In this document: positions 8,916 to 17,141 of the stretch, in pieces
How the letters are laid out: each line of letters starts with the position of its first letter
Numbering within the stretch: position 1 is the stretch's first letter
Assembly (NCBI GenBank): GCA_048264125.1
Contig: JBLXDM010000008.1
Span: 192,985 to 256,984 of the forward strand
DNA from: M1-B18 sp048264125
GTDB taxonomy: Bacteria; Bacillota; Clostridia; Peptostreptococcales; Natronincolaceae
DNA length: 64,000 nucleotides
Direction of reading: 5' to 3'
Translations under genes and position numbers: made by a program
Notes under the pieces: model-generated
The model's input: only the letters and a program-made list of their open reading frames with translations
Database searches by the model: none
What the model was told of the DNA's origin: nothing

Positions 8916-9296
8916 ATGGAATATAAGCTGCTGCATACCTGTATTCGAGTTCGTGATTTAGAAAAATCTCTGGAATTCTATGAAAGAGTACTGGGCTTAA
9001 GGGAAACCAGAAGGAAGGAATTTCCGTTGGAGGATTTTTCTCTTGTCTTTTTAAGCGACGAAAGAAGACAGTATGAAATTGAGCTTACCTACAATTATGA
9101 CAGAAGTGAGGCGTATGCTATAGGAAATGGCTTTGGGCATATCGCCCTTTCTGCCGAGGATCTTGAGGAATCCCACAAAAGACATACTGAAATGGGCTAT
9201 AGGGTTTCCAAGCTAATGGGCTTGCCGGGAAGTCCGCCAAGATTTTACTTTATTACAGATCCCGATGGATACGAAATAGAGATAGTAAGGGCGTAA
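8916..9296 (+). CDS. VOC-family protein, glyoxalase I (lactoylglutathione lyase)-like
   Basis: 126 aa from the ATG at 8916, which has AGAGGAAGTG about seven bases upstream; the in-frame ATG at 8886 lacks a site. The four metal ligands of glyoxalase I are present at H7, E56, H75 and E122, nearly the E. coli numbering (H5, E56, H74, E122). Such enzymes bind Ni or Zn and isomerise the hemithioacetal of methylglyoxal. As last gene of a sugar-acid operon it may remove a toxic aldehyde or act as an isomerase/epimerase on a pathway intermediate. A terminator follows. Confidence 0.85.
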   Translation: MEYKLLHTCIRVRDLEKSLEFYERVLGLRETRRKEFPLEDFSLVFLSDERRQYEIELTYNYDRSEAYAIGNGFGHIALSAEDLEESHKRHTEMGYRVSKLMGLPGSPPRFYFITDPDGYEIEIVRA

Positions 9297-9307
9297 AAAG
9301 TCTAATT

Positions 9308-9338
9308 AAAAAAACCTACTTTTAGCAGGTTTTTTTTG
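9308..9338 (+). terminator. Rho-independent terminator of the sugar-acid operon
   Basis: AAAAACCTACT pairs with AGCAGGTTTTT across a TTT loop with one mismatch, followed by a T-run. It closes the unit running from before position 1 to the VOC gene. Confidence 0.75.
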
Positions 9339-9487
9339 TTTTTCCGATTACTATGGATTTTGTACGCAGGAATCGGAGGACATATAACGAATTCAATATT
9401 TTATAAAATTTGCAGATGTAGGCGATTAGATGTGATAGAATGATATAAGAATCCAGCAAAGGACGATATTTAGGAGGAATGAGTAAA

Positions 9488-9775
9488 ATGGACAAAATGG
9501 GCGTTTTCGTTAACTTAATGTTAACCTTGATTTTATTTGCAATAATCAATTATAAGCTGCTGAACCTTATAAAATACGAGAATCGTATATCAAACCTAAG
9601 TGACGGAGCTAGGGCAGTGCTATCTATCTTATTTCTCGGGGTGGGCTATTATTTAATTATGACCAGGTTTAATATTAGTGAAATTGGAATTCCTGTAAGC
9701 ATTACCCTCTTCTTCAGCATGCTGTTTATTGCCCTTGGCACTAAAACCTATAAAAAGAAGCCTAAAAAGCAATAG
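9488..9775 (+). CDS. Small three-helix membrane protein, function unknown
   Basis: About 95 aa. AGGAGG lies ten bases before the ATG at 9488; an ATG at 9479 is too close to that site. Three hydrophobic segments (near residues 5-24, 38-58 and 65-84) are followed by a Lys-rich tail (KTYKKKPKKQ). I do not recognise a family. It stands alone between two terminators and reads like a real single-gene unit because of its ribosome site and terminator. Confidence 0.6.
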   Translation: MDKMGVFVNLMLTLILFAIINYKLLNLIKYENRISNLSDGARAVLSILFLGVGYYLIMTRFNISEIGIPVSITLFFSMLFIALGTKTYKKKPKKQ

Positions 9776-9791
9776 AAAGCTACAGAATAAA

Positions 9792-9821
9792 AGGACTCCC
9801 TCAGAATGGGGAGTCTTTTTT
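9792..9821 (+). terminator. Rho-independent terminator after the small membrane protein
   Basis: GACTCCC pairs with GGGAGTC across a short loop, followed by six T. Confidence 0.8.
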
Positions 9822-9855
9822 GTGGAATTTATAGCTGTAAGGTATTACAGGTAAT

Positions 9856-10167
9856 CTATTCTATACGCATAATCCGCTTTAAATCCTCAGGTACTTCCTC
9901 AATACCCTCCTTCAGAGCCTCTGAGCAATAGGGGCAATATCTGATTTCTATTGACTCATAGGTTACGTAATCCTCATCATCTGAAACCTCTAGATTTAAC
10001 TCCCACACAGCTCCATCCAGCTCCTTGGCTATAAAAACCTTCTCATAGTCCTCATCCTCAATACCATTGTCAGCCCGAAGGGACCCATTATAATTTTTAA
10101 TTTGATCACATTCATGCACCTTTAACCAATCAGTATCGTGCTTTTTGTAGGTATTACTGTTCTCCAT
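9856..10167 (-). CDS. Hypothetical protein with C-terminal CPYC zinc-knuckle-like motif
   Basis: 103 aa, acidic and soluble. The only recognisable part is YCPYCSEAL near residue 80, a CxxC pair like half of a rubredoxin-type knuckle; another Cys occurs near residue 15 (HECDQIK). I cannot assign a family or function. It lies downstream of the histidine kinase gene on the same strand with about 60 nt between them, so it may be read from the same message. Confidence 0.55.
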   Translation of the reverse strand: MENSNTYKKHDTDWLKVHECDQIKNYNGSLRADNGIEDEDYEKVFIAKELDGAVWELNLEVSDDEDYVTYESIEIRYCPYCSEALKEGIEEVPEDLKRIMRIE

Positions 10168-10227
10168 TTAATCATTCTCCTAGCTATTTATATTTTATAT
10201 GTGTTGTTTTGTTCGTATTTCCCTGTA

Positions 10228-11493
10228 TCAATTAGCTGGTAGCTCTACTATAAAGGTAGCGCTTTTATTAATGATGCTCTTAATAGTAATCCTGCCCCTA
10301 TGACTGTCAACTATTGCCTTTGCGATGGAGAGTCCCAGGCCATAGCCGCCGCTTTCCCTAGCTCTTGCCTGATCTGCCCTATAGAATCTATCAAATAGCT
10401 TATCCATATGCTCCTTAGGTATACCGCTGCCGGTATTTGTAACTGAAAGGCTGATGACATTCAGCTGCTTTTTAAGTGATATAGTAATTAGGCCCTTAGG
10501 GGTGGTATATTTTATGGCATTGTCTAGAAGTATCATAAGCACCTGCTTCATTTGCTCACTACTTCCCTTTAAAATAATATTGGGCTCAATCTCGTAGTCC
10601 AGAGAAATATTATTTTCAAAAATAACGGCCTCCATCGTCAGAATAAGATTTTCTACACATTCACTGAGATTGAAGTCTGTGAAAACCAGCTTGTTTTCTG
10701 AGTAGTCCACATGGGCAAGGTATAGTAAATCCTTTGTAAGCTTGCTCATTCTTTCTGACTCTGATTTAATATAATGAAGCCATTTTGCTTGGTTGCTTAT
10801 GGTATCCTCACCATTAGCCAAAAGAACATCTACGTTTGTATTAATTACTGCCAAAGGAGTTTTAAGCTCATGGGAAGCATCTGAAACAAATTGCTTCTGC
10901 TTGTCAAAGGCCTCCTTGATAGGCTGTATTGCCTTGTTGGCGAAGAAGCGGCTTATAAAGTATATACATACCAGCATCACTAGGCCCACTATTAAAAAGG
11001 TATACACCAAATTAGTTAGGATTGCCTGACGAGAGGTTATGTCCACATATATGATTCGGTAGCCTACCGGGTGGAGCTGTAGGTCAAAGGCCCAATGCTT
11101 GTCAGCCAGCTTAAACCTACCGCTGCTTTTTTGAGATGCCAGAGCCGCATCCTTTGCCGCCTCGTAGAATTCATTCTGCATTTGAAACAGTGATATGACC
11201 AATGCCTCGTGGCCCTCCGGGTCTGTCAATATGGTAAAGGAGGCTGAGGGCTCAGGCTGGGAGGGATCTACATCATAATCTGAAAACAAAGGATTATCTA
11301 GCCCAGCCCATGGGCTTCTAGGTAATTCAGCGGTTCTTCTACCAGGCTCGGAGACCCGCTTCAATTCATTCTCGATGTCCTGCTGAACATTACCATAGGT
11401 GATAATATAAATGGTGCCGAAGGCTATAAGCATTAGAACTGATATGATTACTAGGTTCAGGATAAGGAATTTATTCCTTAGCTGCTTGAACAT
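10228..11493 (-). CDS. Membrane sensor histidine kinase, HisKA/HATPase class
   Basis: 421 aa. Transmembrane helix 1 at about 10-32, an extracellular sensor loop of some 125 residues, helix 2 at about 162-182, then HisKA with phospho-acceptor H208 in DASHELKTPL. The ATPase domain shows the N-box (LLDNAIKYT), GSGIP and GYGLGLSI. It is the partner of the response regulator directly upstream: the regulator stop and kinase ATG are adjacent (TAGATG). The loop has no recognisable ligand domain. Systems of this shape often respond to envelope stress or antimicrobial peptides; nothing here proves the signal. Confidence 0.92.
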   Translation of the reverse strand: MFKQLRNKFLILNLVIISVLMLIAFGTIYIITYGNVQQDIENELKRVSEPGRRTAELPRSPWAGLDNPLFSDYDVDPSQPEPSASFTILTDPEGHEALVISLFQMQNEFYEAAKDAALASQKSSGRFKLADKHWAFDLQLHPVGYRIIYVDITSRQAILTNLVYTFLIVGLVMLVCIYFISRFFANKAIQPIKEAFDKQKQFVSDASHELKTPLAVINTNVDVLLANGEDTISNQAKWLHYIKSESERMSKLTKDLLYLAHVDYSENKLVFTDFNLSECVENLILTMEAVIFENNISLDYEIEPNIILKGSSEQMKQVLMILLDNAIKYTTPKGLITISLKKQLNVISLSVTNTGSGIPKEHMDKLFDRFYRADQARARESGGYGLGLSIAKAIVDSHRGRITIKSIINKSATFIVELPAN

Positions 11494-12171
11494 CTATTCC
11501 TTCACCTCCAGCATATATCCAACCCCTCGTATCGTATTGATTACAACCCTTGAGGCTAAAAAAGAGAGCTTTTTCCTTAAAAAAGAGATATATACCTCCA
11601 CATGATTGTGCTCTATCTCTGCATCAAAGCCCCAAAGCTTTTCTATTATTATTTCCTTTGAGGTGGCTATGTTTTTCCTGTTAATTAAAATCTCCAGAAT
11701 TTCACTTTCCTTCAGGGTCAGCTTTACCTCCCTTTCATCTCTTGAAAGCTTTAAGGTTGAGGTGTTTAGCTGAATATCATCAAATATCAAGGTGCTGTCC
11801 TCGATTATCTCGCCCTTTCTTCTGGTCAAGGCTCTAATTCTGGCTAATAGCTCCTCTGTGGCGAAGGGCTTTGCCAGATAATCATCAGCACCGGAATCCA
11901 GCCCCACAATCTTGTCGGATATTTCACCCTTTGCCGTCAGCATTATTATAGGAGTCGCTATTTTTTCCTTCCTCAGGTGCTTCAATATAGTGATTCCATC
12001 TATCTTAGGCAGCATTATATCCAGTATTATCAGGTCATATATATCACTTAAGGCATTATCCAAGCCTGTCTCCCCATCATTTGCTACATCCACCGTATAA
12101 TTATTTTTTCTGAGGATTTGCGCCAGGGCCTCTGCTAGCTTTCCCTGATCCTCAACAATTAATATCCTCAT
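11494..12171 (-). CDS. OmpR/PhoB-family response regulator
   Basis: 225 aa. The receiver domain has phospho-acceptor D51 (LIILDIMLP), the conserved Thr/Ala switch and K101 (LAKPF); the winged-helix domain occupies roughly 125-222 (GVGYMLE at the end). It is first in the operon with its kinase. Upstream lie an extended -10 promoter and direct repeats of AAGGTT at 11-bp period, the usual tandem half-sites for this class, so autoregulation is likely. Confidence 0.93.
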   Translation of the reverse strand: MRILIVEDQGKLAEALAQILRKNNYTVDVANDGETGLDNALSDIYDLIILDIMLPKIDGITILKHLRKEKIATPIIMLTAKGEISDKIVGLDSGADDYLAKPFATEELLARIRALTRRKGEIIEDSTLIFDDIQLNTSTLKLSRDEREVKLTLKESEILEILINRKNIATSKEIIIEKLWGFDAEIEHNHVEVYISFLRKKLSFLASRVVINTIRGVGYMLEVKE

Positions 12172-12218
12172 AAAACCACTCCCTGCTACTTAGTATTTAC
12201 CAAAGCTTTTATCTAATG

Positions 12219-12251
12219 ATTATAACATAGCAAACCTTTAAATAACCTTAA
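12219..12251 (-). promoter_or_regulatory. Promoter and tandem operator of the two-component operon
   Basis: Read on the minus strand, TGTTATAAT is an extended -10 (12219-12227), and two AAGGTT half-sites (plus-strand AACCTT at 12233-12238 and 12244-12249) sit 11 bp apart over the -35 region. This is classic OmpR-family activator geometry. Confidence 0.6.
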
Positions 12252-12305
12252 AGGGAATCATACAGTGTTAAAAGCATGTTTAATTCTTTAAAAATATGTT
12301 AATTA

Positions 12306-12339
12306 TTTTAAGGTTTCTTTAAGGTTGGCTAGATAGAAT
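12306..12339 (+). promoter_or_regulatory. Second tandem AAGGTT operator with plus-strand -10, no gene downstream
   Basis: AAGGTT at 12310 and 12321 (11-bp period) is followed by TAGAAT at 12334-12339, the same layout as the regulator's own promoter but facing right. Downstream are only an inverted-repeat element and the 3' end of an opposing gene. Confidence 0.5.
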
Positions 12340-12369
12340 GAGTTATAAGGAAATTAAAAGCCAATAGTT

Positions 12370-12532
12370 TAGTACCTTGACAACTTTAAAAATTAGGAAT
12401 AGCAGCGAGGTAAATTTTTTCAGGACAAGGCGGAGGAGGAAGTAATATCGAGCTATATTGAGACTGACGACAACGTAGTCCTGGAGAAATTTTACCGTTG
12501 CTAAACTAAGAATTAAGGTTGTCAAGGTACTA
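12370..12532. repeat. 163-bp inverted-repeat (MITE-like) element
   Basis: The termini are a perfect 15-bp inverted repeat (TAGTACCTTGACAAC and its complement). The arms stay largely complementary to GGAC/GTCC at 12426/12478, giving a stem of more than 50 bp around a loop rich in GGCGGAGGAGG. No protein frame makes sense in it. It fills most of the 374-bp gap between the regulator and the XdhC-family gene. It could be a non-autonomous transposable element or a stable structured RNA. Confidence 0.65.
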
Positions 12533-12545
12533 GTATGAAGCTTTG

Positions 12546-13592
12546 CTAAATTGTTTCAATTAGCACATCCATAATTCCGCCACAGACCATGCCTTCATCC
12601 TCAGCAGCATCTCCCGTCATGTCTATATGGTGAAGGGTGTAGCCTGTGGCTTGACTAACGTCTCTGGCAACTGCAATTACATCGGCCTCGCTGCAGCCGC
12701 CACCGATACTGCCAAGGGTTTTACCATCCTGCCAGACCAGCATTTTGGCACCGGCCTTTCTTGGGACGGAGCCCTTTGCTGAAATGATGGTTACCAGGCT
12801 TTTGGGGACATTGGATTCTGACGAAAGCTGATGTATAACATCTTCATCAAATTCAGGTAAATTAAACTTGACATTAGAGGAAGCGGTCCTAGGCTTTCTT
12901 CGATAGCTTATAACTTCAGCTATAATGGATATCGCTATTTCTTCGGGGGTAACAGCACCGATGTCCAAGCCTATAGGAGCGTTTACCCTAGCTAGGGTAT
13001 CTGGGCTATAGCCTTCCTCCAGCAGCATATCCTTCATGGCCTTGACACGACGCCTTGAGCCGATCATGCCTAAATAGGCGGTGTTGTATTCCAGAGCCAA
13101 GCGAAGACATAGCTCATCATATCTGTGACCTCTGGTGACTATTACGACAAAATCCGGTGCCTTTGGCTTTATCCGCTGAAAGGAGGCCTCAAAGCTGTCG
13201 CAGATTACATCACTGGCATCGGGAAATCGATGCTTGCTTGCAAAGGAGGGGCGATCATCTATTACAATTACTGAAAGGCCGATTTTGGCACCGAACTCTG
13301 CAAGGGGCTTTGCAACATGACCGCCTCCGAAAATGATCAGACGAGGCTTCGGAAAATAGGGCTCTATTATATGCATTTCATTTTCCGTCTTTAAAAGCTG
13401 AAGGCCTCCGGTGGACAGAGCTCTTTCGACAGCTTGGCTAATATCGGCAACAGAAGCCCTTGGATCATTGGCGAAAAATTTGTCAATTACCTTACCCTTG
13501 TTTCCCTCACAGGGCTTAAGACTGGTAATTAGCACAACCGCTTCACCTGTATCAAGCTTAGCAGTTAATTCATCGTAGACCGAATTAAACAT
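12546..13592 (-). CDS. XdhC/CoxI-family molybdenum-hydroxylase maturation factor
   Basis: 348 aa. A central Rossmann XdhC_C domain (about 93-230) has RLIIFGGGHVAKPLAE, VIVIDDRPSFA, VIVTRGHRYD and the GLDIGAVTPEEIAISI signature. The XdhC_CoxI domain is split or permuted: only its N-terminal part precedes the Rossmann domain, while the SAKGSVPRKAGAKMLV and GSIGGGCSEADV half lies after it (about 268-345). The same order exists in clostridial aldehyde-oxidoreductase maturation factors. It should insert or sulfurate the Mo cofactor of a hydroxylase, but no hydroxylase gene is in the window. It is monocistronic as far as visible. Confidence 0.85.
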   Translation of the reverse strand: MFNSVYDELTAKLDTGEAVVLITSLKPCEGNKGKVIDKFFANDPRASVADISQAVERALSTGGLQLLKTENEMHIIEPYFPKPRLIIFGGGHVAKPLAEFGAKIGLSVIVIDDRPSFASKHRFPDASDVICDSFEASFQRIKPKAPDFVVIVTRGHRYDELCLRLALEYNTAYLGMIGSRRRVKAMKDMLLEEGYSPDTLARVNAPIGLDIGAVTPEEIAISIIAEVISYRRKPRTASSNVKFNLPEFDEDVIHQLSSESNVPKSLVTIISAKGSVPRKAGAKMLVWQDGKTLGSIGGGCSEADVIAVARDVSQATGYTLHHIDMTGDAAEDEGMVCGGIMDVLIETI

Positions 13593-13728
13593 TAAAGTAT
13601 CAGTCCTTTCTTATGTATTTGCATGTTTTTAGTATAGTAAATTGGGCTGCATTTTACAAGGTCAAGATAATGGCTGATATACAGGAAATATAAAGATTGA
13701 AATTTTATTTTAGATAGGAGGTGATGAA

Positions 13729-14442
13729 GTGGAGGAGCTTAAATTCAGAAATGAGCTTAAATATAATATCAATTATAAGGATTATGAAATGATGAGGCCT
13801 ATCCTCAGAAGCTTTATGAAGGTGGACAGCAATGCCTTGAATAATGTGGATAGCTACCATATCAGAAGCCTGTATTTCGATGACTTTCGCAATACTGCCT
13901 TATTTGAAAAGCTCTCTGGCTTAAATGATCGCTGCAAATACAGGGTTCGGATCTACAACATGTCCGACAGGCTGATAATGCTGGAAAAGAAAATTAAAAA
14001 AGGCAACAGGACTGCAAAGATAAGACAGGAGCTTACTAAGGAGGAGTGCGACAAAATATTGAATAATGACTATGACAGCTTTATAGCCTCCGACAAGTCA
14101 CTGATGAAGGAGCTGTTTATAAAAAATCGTTCAGACCTATTAAAGCCTGTGGTCATAGTAGACTACGAAAGGGAGGCCTATGTCAGTCCGCTGGGGAATG
14201 TCAGAATAACCTTTGATAAATGGCTTAAAACAGGGCTTTTTTCAACCAATTTATTCAATTCTCGGCTGCCGATGCTGAAGGCACTTGATGAGGAAGTGAT
14301 CGTAATGGAGGTTAAATACGATGCGTATTTACCTTTGCATATAAAAAATGCTGTACAGATAAATAATCGTCAACGATTGGCGGTTTCAAAATACGTCATA
14401 TGCAGAAAGCACACTAAAATAAATTCATGGGAGGATAATTAA
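13729..14442 (+). CDS. VTC-domain polyphosphate polymerase protein
   Basis: 237 aa, essentially one VTC catalytic tunnel domain. GTG start with AGGAGGTGAT seven bases upstream. Key basic and acidic residues line up with yeast Vtc4: RNELKY at the N-terminus, YRVRIY (paired Arg), EKKIKKG (Lys), VDYEREAYVS (Arg) and MEVKYD (Glu, Lys). Vtc4 makes polyphosphate from ATP at a membrane. This version is soluble, but the next gene encodes a multispan protein two bases downstream, so the two probably form a membrane complex. Function by homology; polymer synthesis here is untested. Confidence 0.85.
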   Translation: MEELKFRNELKYNINYKDYEMMRPILRSFMKVDSNALNNVDSYHIRSLYFDDFRNTALFEKLSGLNDRCKYRVRIYNMSDRLIMLEKKIKKGNRTAKIRQELTKEECDKILNNDYDSFIASDKSLMKELFIKNRSDLLKPVVIVDYEREAYVSPLGNVRITFDKWLKTGLFSTNLFNSRLPMLKALDEEVIVMEVKYDAYLPLHIKNAVQINNRQRLAVSKYVICRKHTKINSWEDN

Positions 14443-14443
14443 A

Positions 14444-15118
14444 ATGACTTTTTCAGACATCTTTAAAAACAGCTTTTTAGAGGCAGCGGCCCCCAGCTTA
14501 AATATATACAATATCCTGTTGGGTCTGGGAATAACCTTTGTATTGGGAATGTTTATTTATCTGGTGTATAAGAAGACCTTTAAGGGAGTTTTGTATTCCA
14601 AAAGCTTTAACGTTTCTCTGGTAATGATATCTATGATCACATCCTTGATAATCATGGCTATATCTTCAAACGTCATATTGTCGCTGGGTATGGTTGGCGC
14701 CCTCAGTATTGTCAGATTCAGAACCGCCATTAAGGACCCCATCGATCTTATATTTATGTTTTGGGCCATATCTATAGGGATAGTCTCAGGTGCAGGATTA
14801 TATCAGCTGGCTATACTGAGCTCTATAATTATAGGAGTAACAATGACGGTGTTTACTAATCTTTCAACGGTTGAAAGTCCATTTTTATTGGTATTTAATT
14901 GTGAGGATGGCAGTGCAGAGGAGGCTATTTTAAGCCATTTATCAAAGGTGGTAAAAAAATATCAGATCAAATCCAAGACTGTCTCTAGGGATAATGTTGA
15001 AATTACAATAGAGGTAAGGCTAAAAAATCAGGAAACAGGCTTTATAAATGAGCTCTCACAAAGGGATGGGGTACGTAGTGCCGTGCTGGTTAGCTATGAT
15101 GGCGATTATGTTTCCTAA
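14444..15118 (+). CDS. DUF4956 integral membrane protein
   Basis: 224 aa. Four hydrophobic segments in the first 140 residues (about 20-42, 55-80, 102-118 and 120-140) and a soluble C-terminal domain of about 80 residues. The loop GALSIVRFRTAIKDPIDL is the hallmark of DUF4956. These proteins recur next to VTC-domain and CotH genes; no biochemical role is established as far as I know. The start is 2 nt after the VTC stop, so the pair is translationally coupled. Confidence 0.85.
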   Translation: MTFSDIFKNSFLEAAAPSLNIYNILLGLGITFVLGMFIYLVYKKTFKGVLYSKSFNVSLVMISMITSLIIMAISSNVILSLGMVGALSIVRFRTAIKDPIDLIFMFWAISIGIVSGAGLYQLAILSSIIIGVTMTVFTNLSTVESPFLLVFNCEDGSAEEAILSHLSKVVKKYQIKSKTVSRDNVEITIEVRLKNQETGFINELSQRDGVRSAVLVSYDGDYVS

Positions 15119-15139
15119 CCATATAGGTGGTGAAAAAAA

Positions 15140-16936
15140 GTGAAAAAAATTCTTATAATTACAGTGATACTACTGCTGATTAATTCATCTGTAGGGCTTC
15201 TGGGGCTTCAGCTGCCCTCGCAGCTTAAGCTTAAGGAATTGGAGGCGCAATTGGATCAGTCGGTATTTCCTATCGATGAGGTAGTTGAGGTAAGGCTTGA
15301 TATCCCGGAGGCGGATTTTCAAGCAATACTGGATAATCCCTTGGCGGAGGAATACAAAACCGCCAGCGTCAATTATAATGGCTATAGCCTTGATAATATA
15401 GGAGTGCGAACCAAAGGAAACTCCAGCCTAAGCTCCGTCGCCAGAACTGATTCGGAACGCTACAGCTTTAAGCTTACCTTTAATGAATATGTGAGTGATC
15501 AGAGTCTATCGGGAGTAACGGAGATAAACTTAAATAATAATTTCAGTGATGCCACCTATATGCGGGAGCTCCTGACCTACGAGCTGCTGGCTGAAATGGG
15601 GGTGCCCACGCCAAAGACCAGCTATGTCAACCTGTATATCAATGATCAGCTATGGGGGCTTTATCTGGCAGTGGAGGCAATAGACGAGGCTTATTTGAGA
15701 AGAAATTTTGAGGTTTCCACAGGCGATTTATACAGGCCTGCTGGTGACGGAAGTGATCTGATCTGGAAGGGCTCAGATATGGAAAGCTACTCGGGGATGG
15801 ATTTGAAGACTAATAGAAAATCCCCCGACAATGCTGCGCTGCTGACTATGCTGGAGGAGCTTAACCTGGGCAGTGATTATGAAAAATATATAAATGTAGA
15901 TGGGTTTTTAAGATACTTGGCCGTCAGTACAGCAGTAGTTAATTTAGACAGCTACCAGGGGCAGCTTAAGCACAATTATTATCTCTACGAGGAAAATGGC
16001 TATTTTCATTTCATCCCCTGGGACTTCAATATGTCCTTTGGAGGCTTTGGAGGCGGTGGAATGGGTGGCGGCAGAATGCCTGAAGACGGAATCGTAGAAG
16101 GCAGAATGCCTGAAGACAGAATCGCAGAAGATGGAATGCCTGGCGGTGGAATGGCCGGAGGCGGAATGCTTGGTGGCGGAGGTCAATCAACAACCTTGAA
16201 AATAGACGAGCCCACCACAGGAAATGTTGAGGAGCGTCCGCTGATAAGCAAGCTGCTGGCAGTAGAAGAATATAAGGAAATGTATCATGGGTATATAGAA
16301 GAAATTGTAAATGGATTCCTTTCAACCGAGAGGTTCGAGGCAAGGGTGGAGGAAATAGCAGAATTGATAAGACCTCACGTGGAACAGGACCCAACAAAAT
16401 TTGTTACCATGGAGGAATTTGAAAATGGAATCTACGATACCACCAGTGGTTTGCTGGCCTTTACGGAGGAAAGGGTAGAAAATGTAAAGCAGCAGCTCTC
16501 AGGTGAAATTGCTTCCGTTAAGGATGGGACAGAAATAGCAGAAGGAGCAGGCGGTATAGGTATGTTTGCCGGAGGAGAAAATGCTGGCAGAGGACAGTGG
16601 GGAAATATTCCGCAGGGAGTAGAAGCACTAGAAGGAATAGAAGGAATGCCTCAATGGGGCGGCAACCAAGCGGGAGAAGCACCTGCAGGGATGGAGGATG
16701 GCGTGCCACCCGTAGGACGGAATCAGCAGGGTGAAGCAGTCGGCAGAAATCGTGGTGAAAATGCGATGCAGCCTGGAGGAGAAATGCAGGGCGGTAGGGC
16801 ACCTGGAGGAGGTATGGGTGCTATGGCCTCAAGAACAGAAGAAAGTGCCTATACTACAATATCCAATACAACCCTTATCATGCTGCTGCTCTTGATGACC
16901 TCAGCCTTTGGCGTATTTATGTTTAAAAGAAAATAG
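15140..16936 (+). CDS. CotH kinase family protein, membrane-anchored, with Gly/Met-rich repeats
   Basis: 598 aa. GTG start with AGGTGGTG upstream. N-terminal hydrophobic segment (residues 3-24); CotH fold with VRTKGNSSL (89-97) and the catalytic-like IPWDFNMSFGG (292-302, D295), then a low-complexity Gly/Met insert (302-350) containing two RMPED units, a second Gly/Gln-rich region (about 465-570), and a C-terminal membrane segment ending in FKRK. CotH proteins are atypical kinases, first known from spore coats. Here the protein sits outside the membrane in the VTC-DUF4956 operon, so it may modify surface material with phosphate. Substrate unknown. A terminator follows. Confidence 0.85.
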   Translation: MKKILIITVILLLINSSVGLLGLQLPSQLKLKELEAQLDQSVFPIDEVVEVRLDIPEADFQAILDNPLAEEYKTASVNYNGYSLDNIGVRTKGNSSLSSVARTDSERYSFKLTFNEYVSDQSLSGVTEINLNNNFSDATYMRELLTYELLAEMGVPTPKTSYVNLYINDQLWGLYLAVEAIDEAYLRRNFEVSTGDLYRPAGDGSDLIWKGSDMESYSGMDLKTNRKSPDNAALLTMLEELNLGSDYEKYINVDGFLRYLAVSTAVVNLDSYQGQLKHNYYLYEENGYFHFIPWDFNMSFGGFGGGGMGGGRMPEDGIVEGRMPEDRIAEDGMPGGGMAGGGMLGGGGQSTTLKIDEPTTGNVEERPLISKLLAVEEYKEMYHGYIEEIVNGFLSTERFEARVEEIAELIRPHVEQDPTKFVTMEEFENGIYDTTSGLLAFTEERVENVKQQLSGEIASVKDGTEIAEGAGGIGMFAGGENAGRGQWGNIPQGVEALEGIEGMPQWGGNQAGEAPAGMEDGVPPVGRNQQGEAVGRNRGENAMQPGGEMQGGRAPGGGMGAMASRTEESAYTTISNTTLIMLLLLMTSAFGVFMFKRK

Positions 16937-16958
16937 GCAAGAATAGTGAAGAAGCATG

Positions 16959-17000
16959 AGCCACCAAGGGAATTGACCTAAGGTGGCTTTTTATTTTAAA
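16959..17000 (+). terminator. Terminator of the VTC-DUF4956-CotH operon
   Basis: AGCCACC pairs with GGTGGCT (16959-16965/16982-16988), followed by TTTTATTTT. Confidence 0.8.
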
Positions 17001-17141
17001 AACTCAACTAACCGCAATATTTATTTTGTCTAGAATCAGAGCTTTTCAAAGCAGAAGTATTGGGTAGGGCTATAAAGGAATAAGTATGCTATAACTCATG
17101 CATAATAGAAGAAACACATCTATTGCATGGGAGGTATAGCT

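Noticed and set aside
12343..12525. 60-codon minus-strand frame
   Set aside because: It coincides with the inverted-repeat element; hydrophobic composition is due to A/T-rich arms.
15944..16802. Several minus-strand reading frames of 80-123 codons
   Set aside because: They are by-products of the GGA/GGC-rich repeats in the CotH gene on the other strand; His/Leu/Arg-rich low-complexity products.
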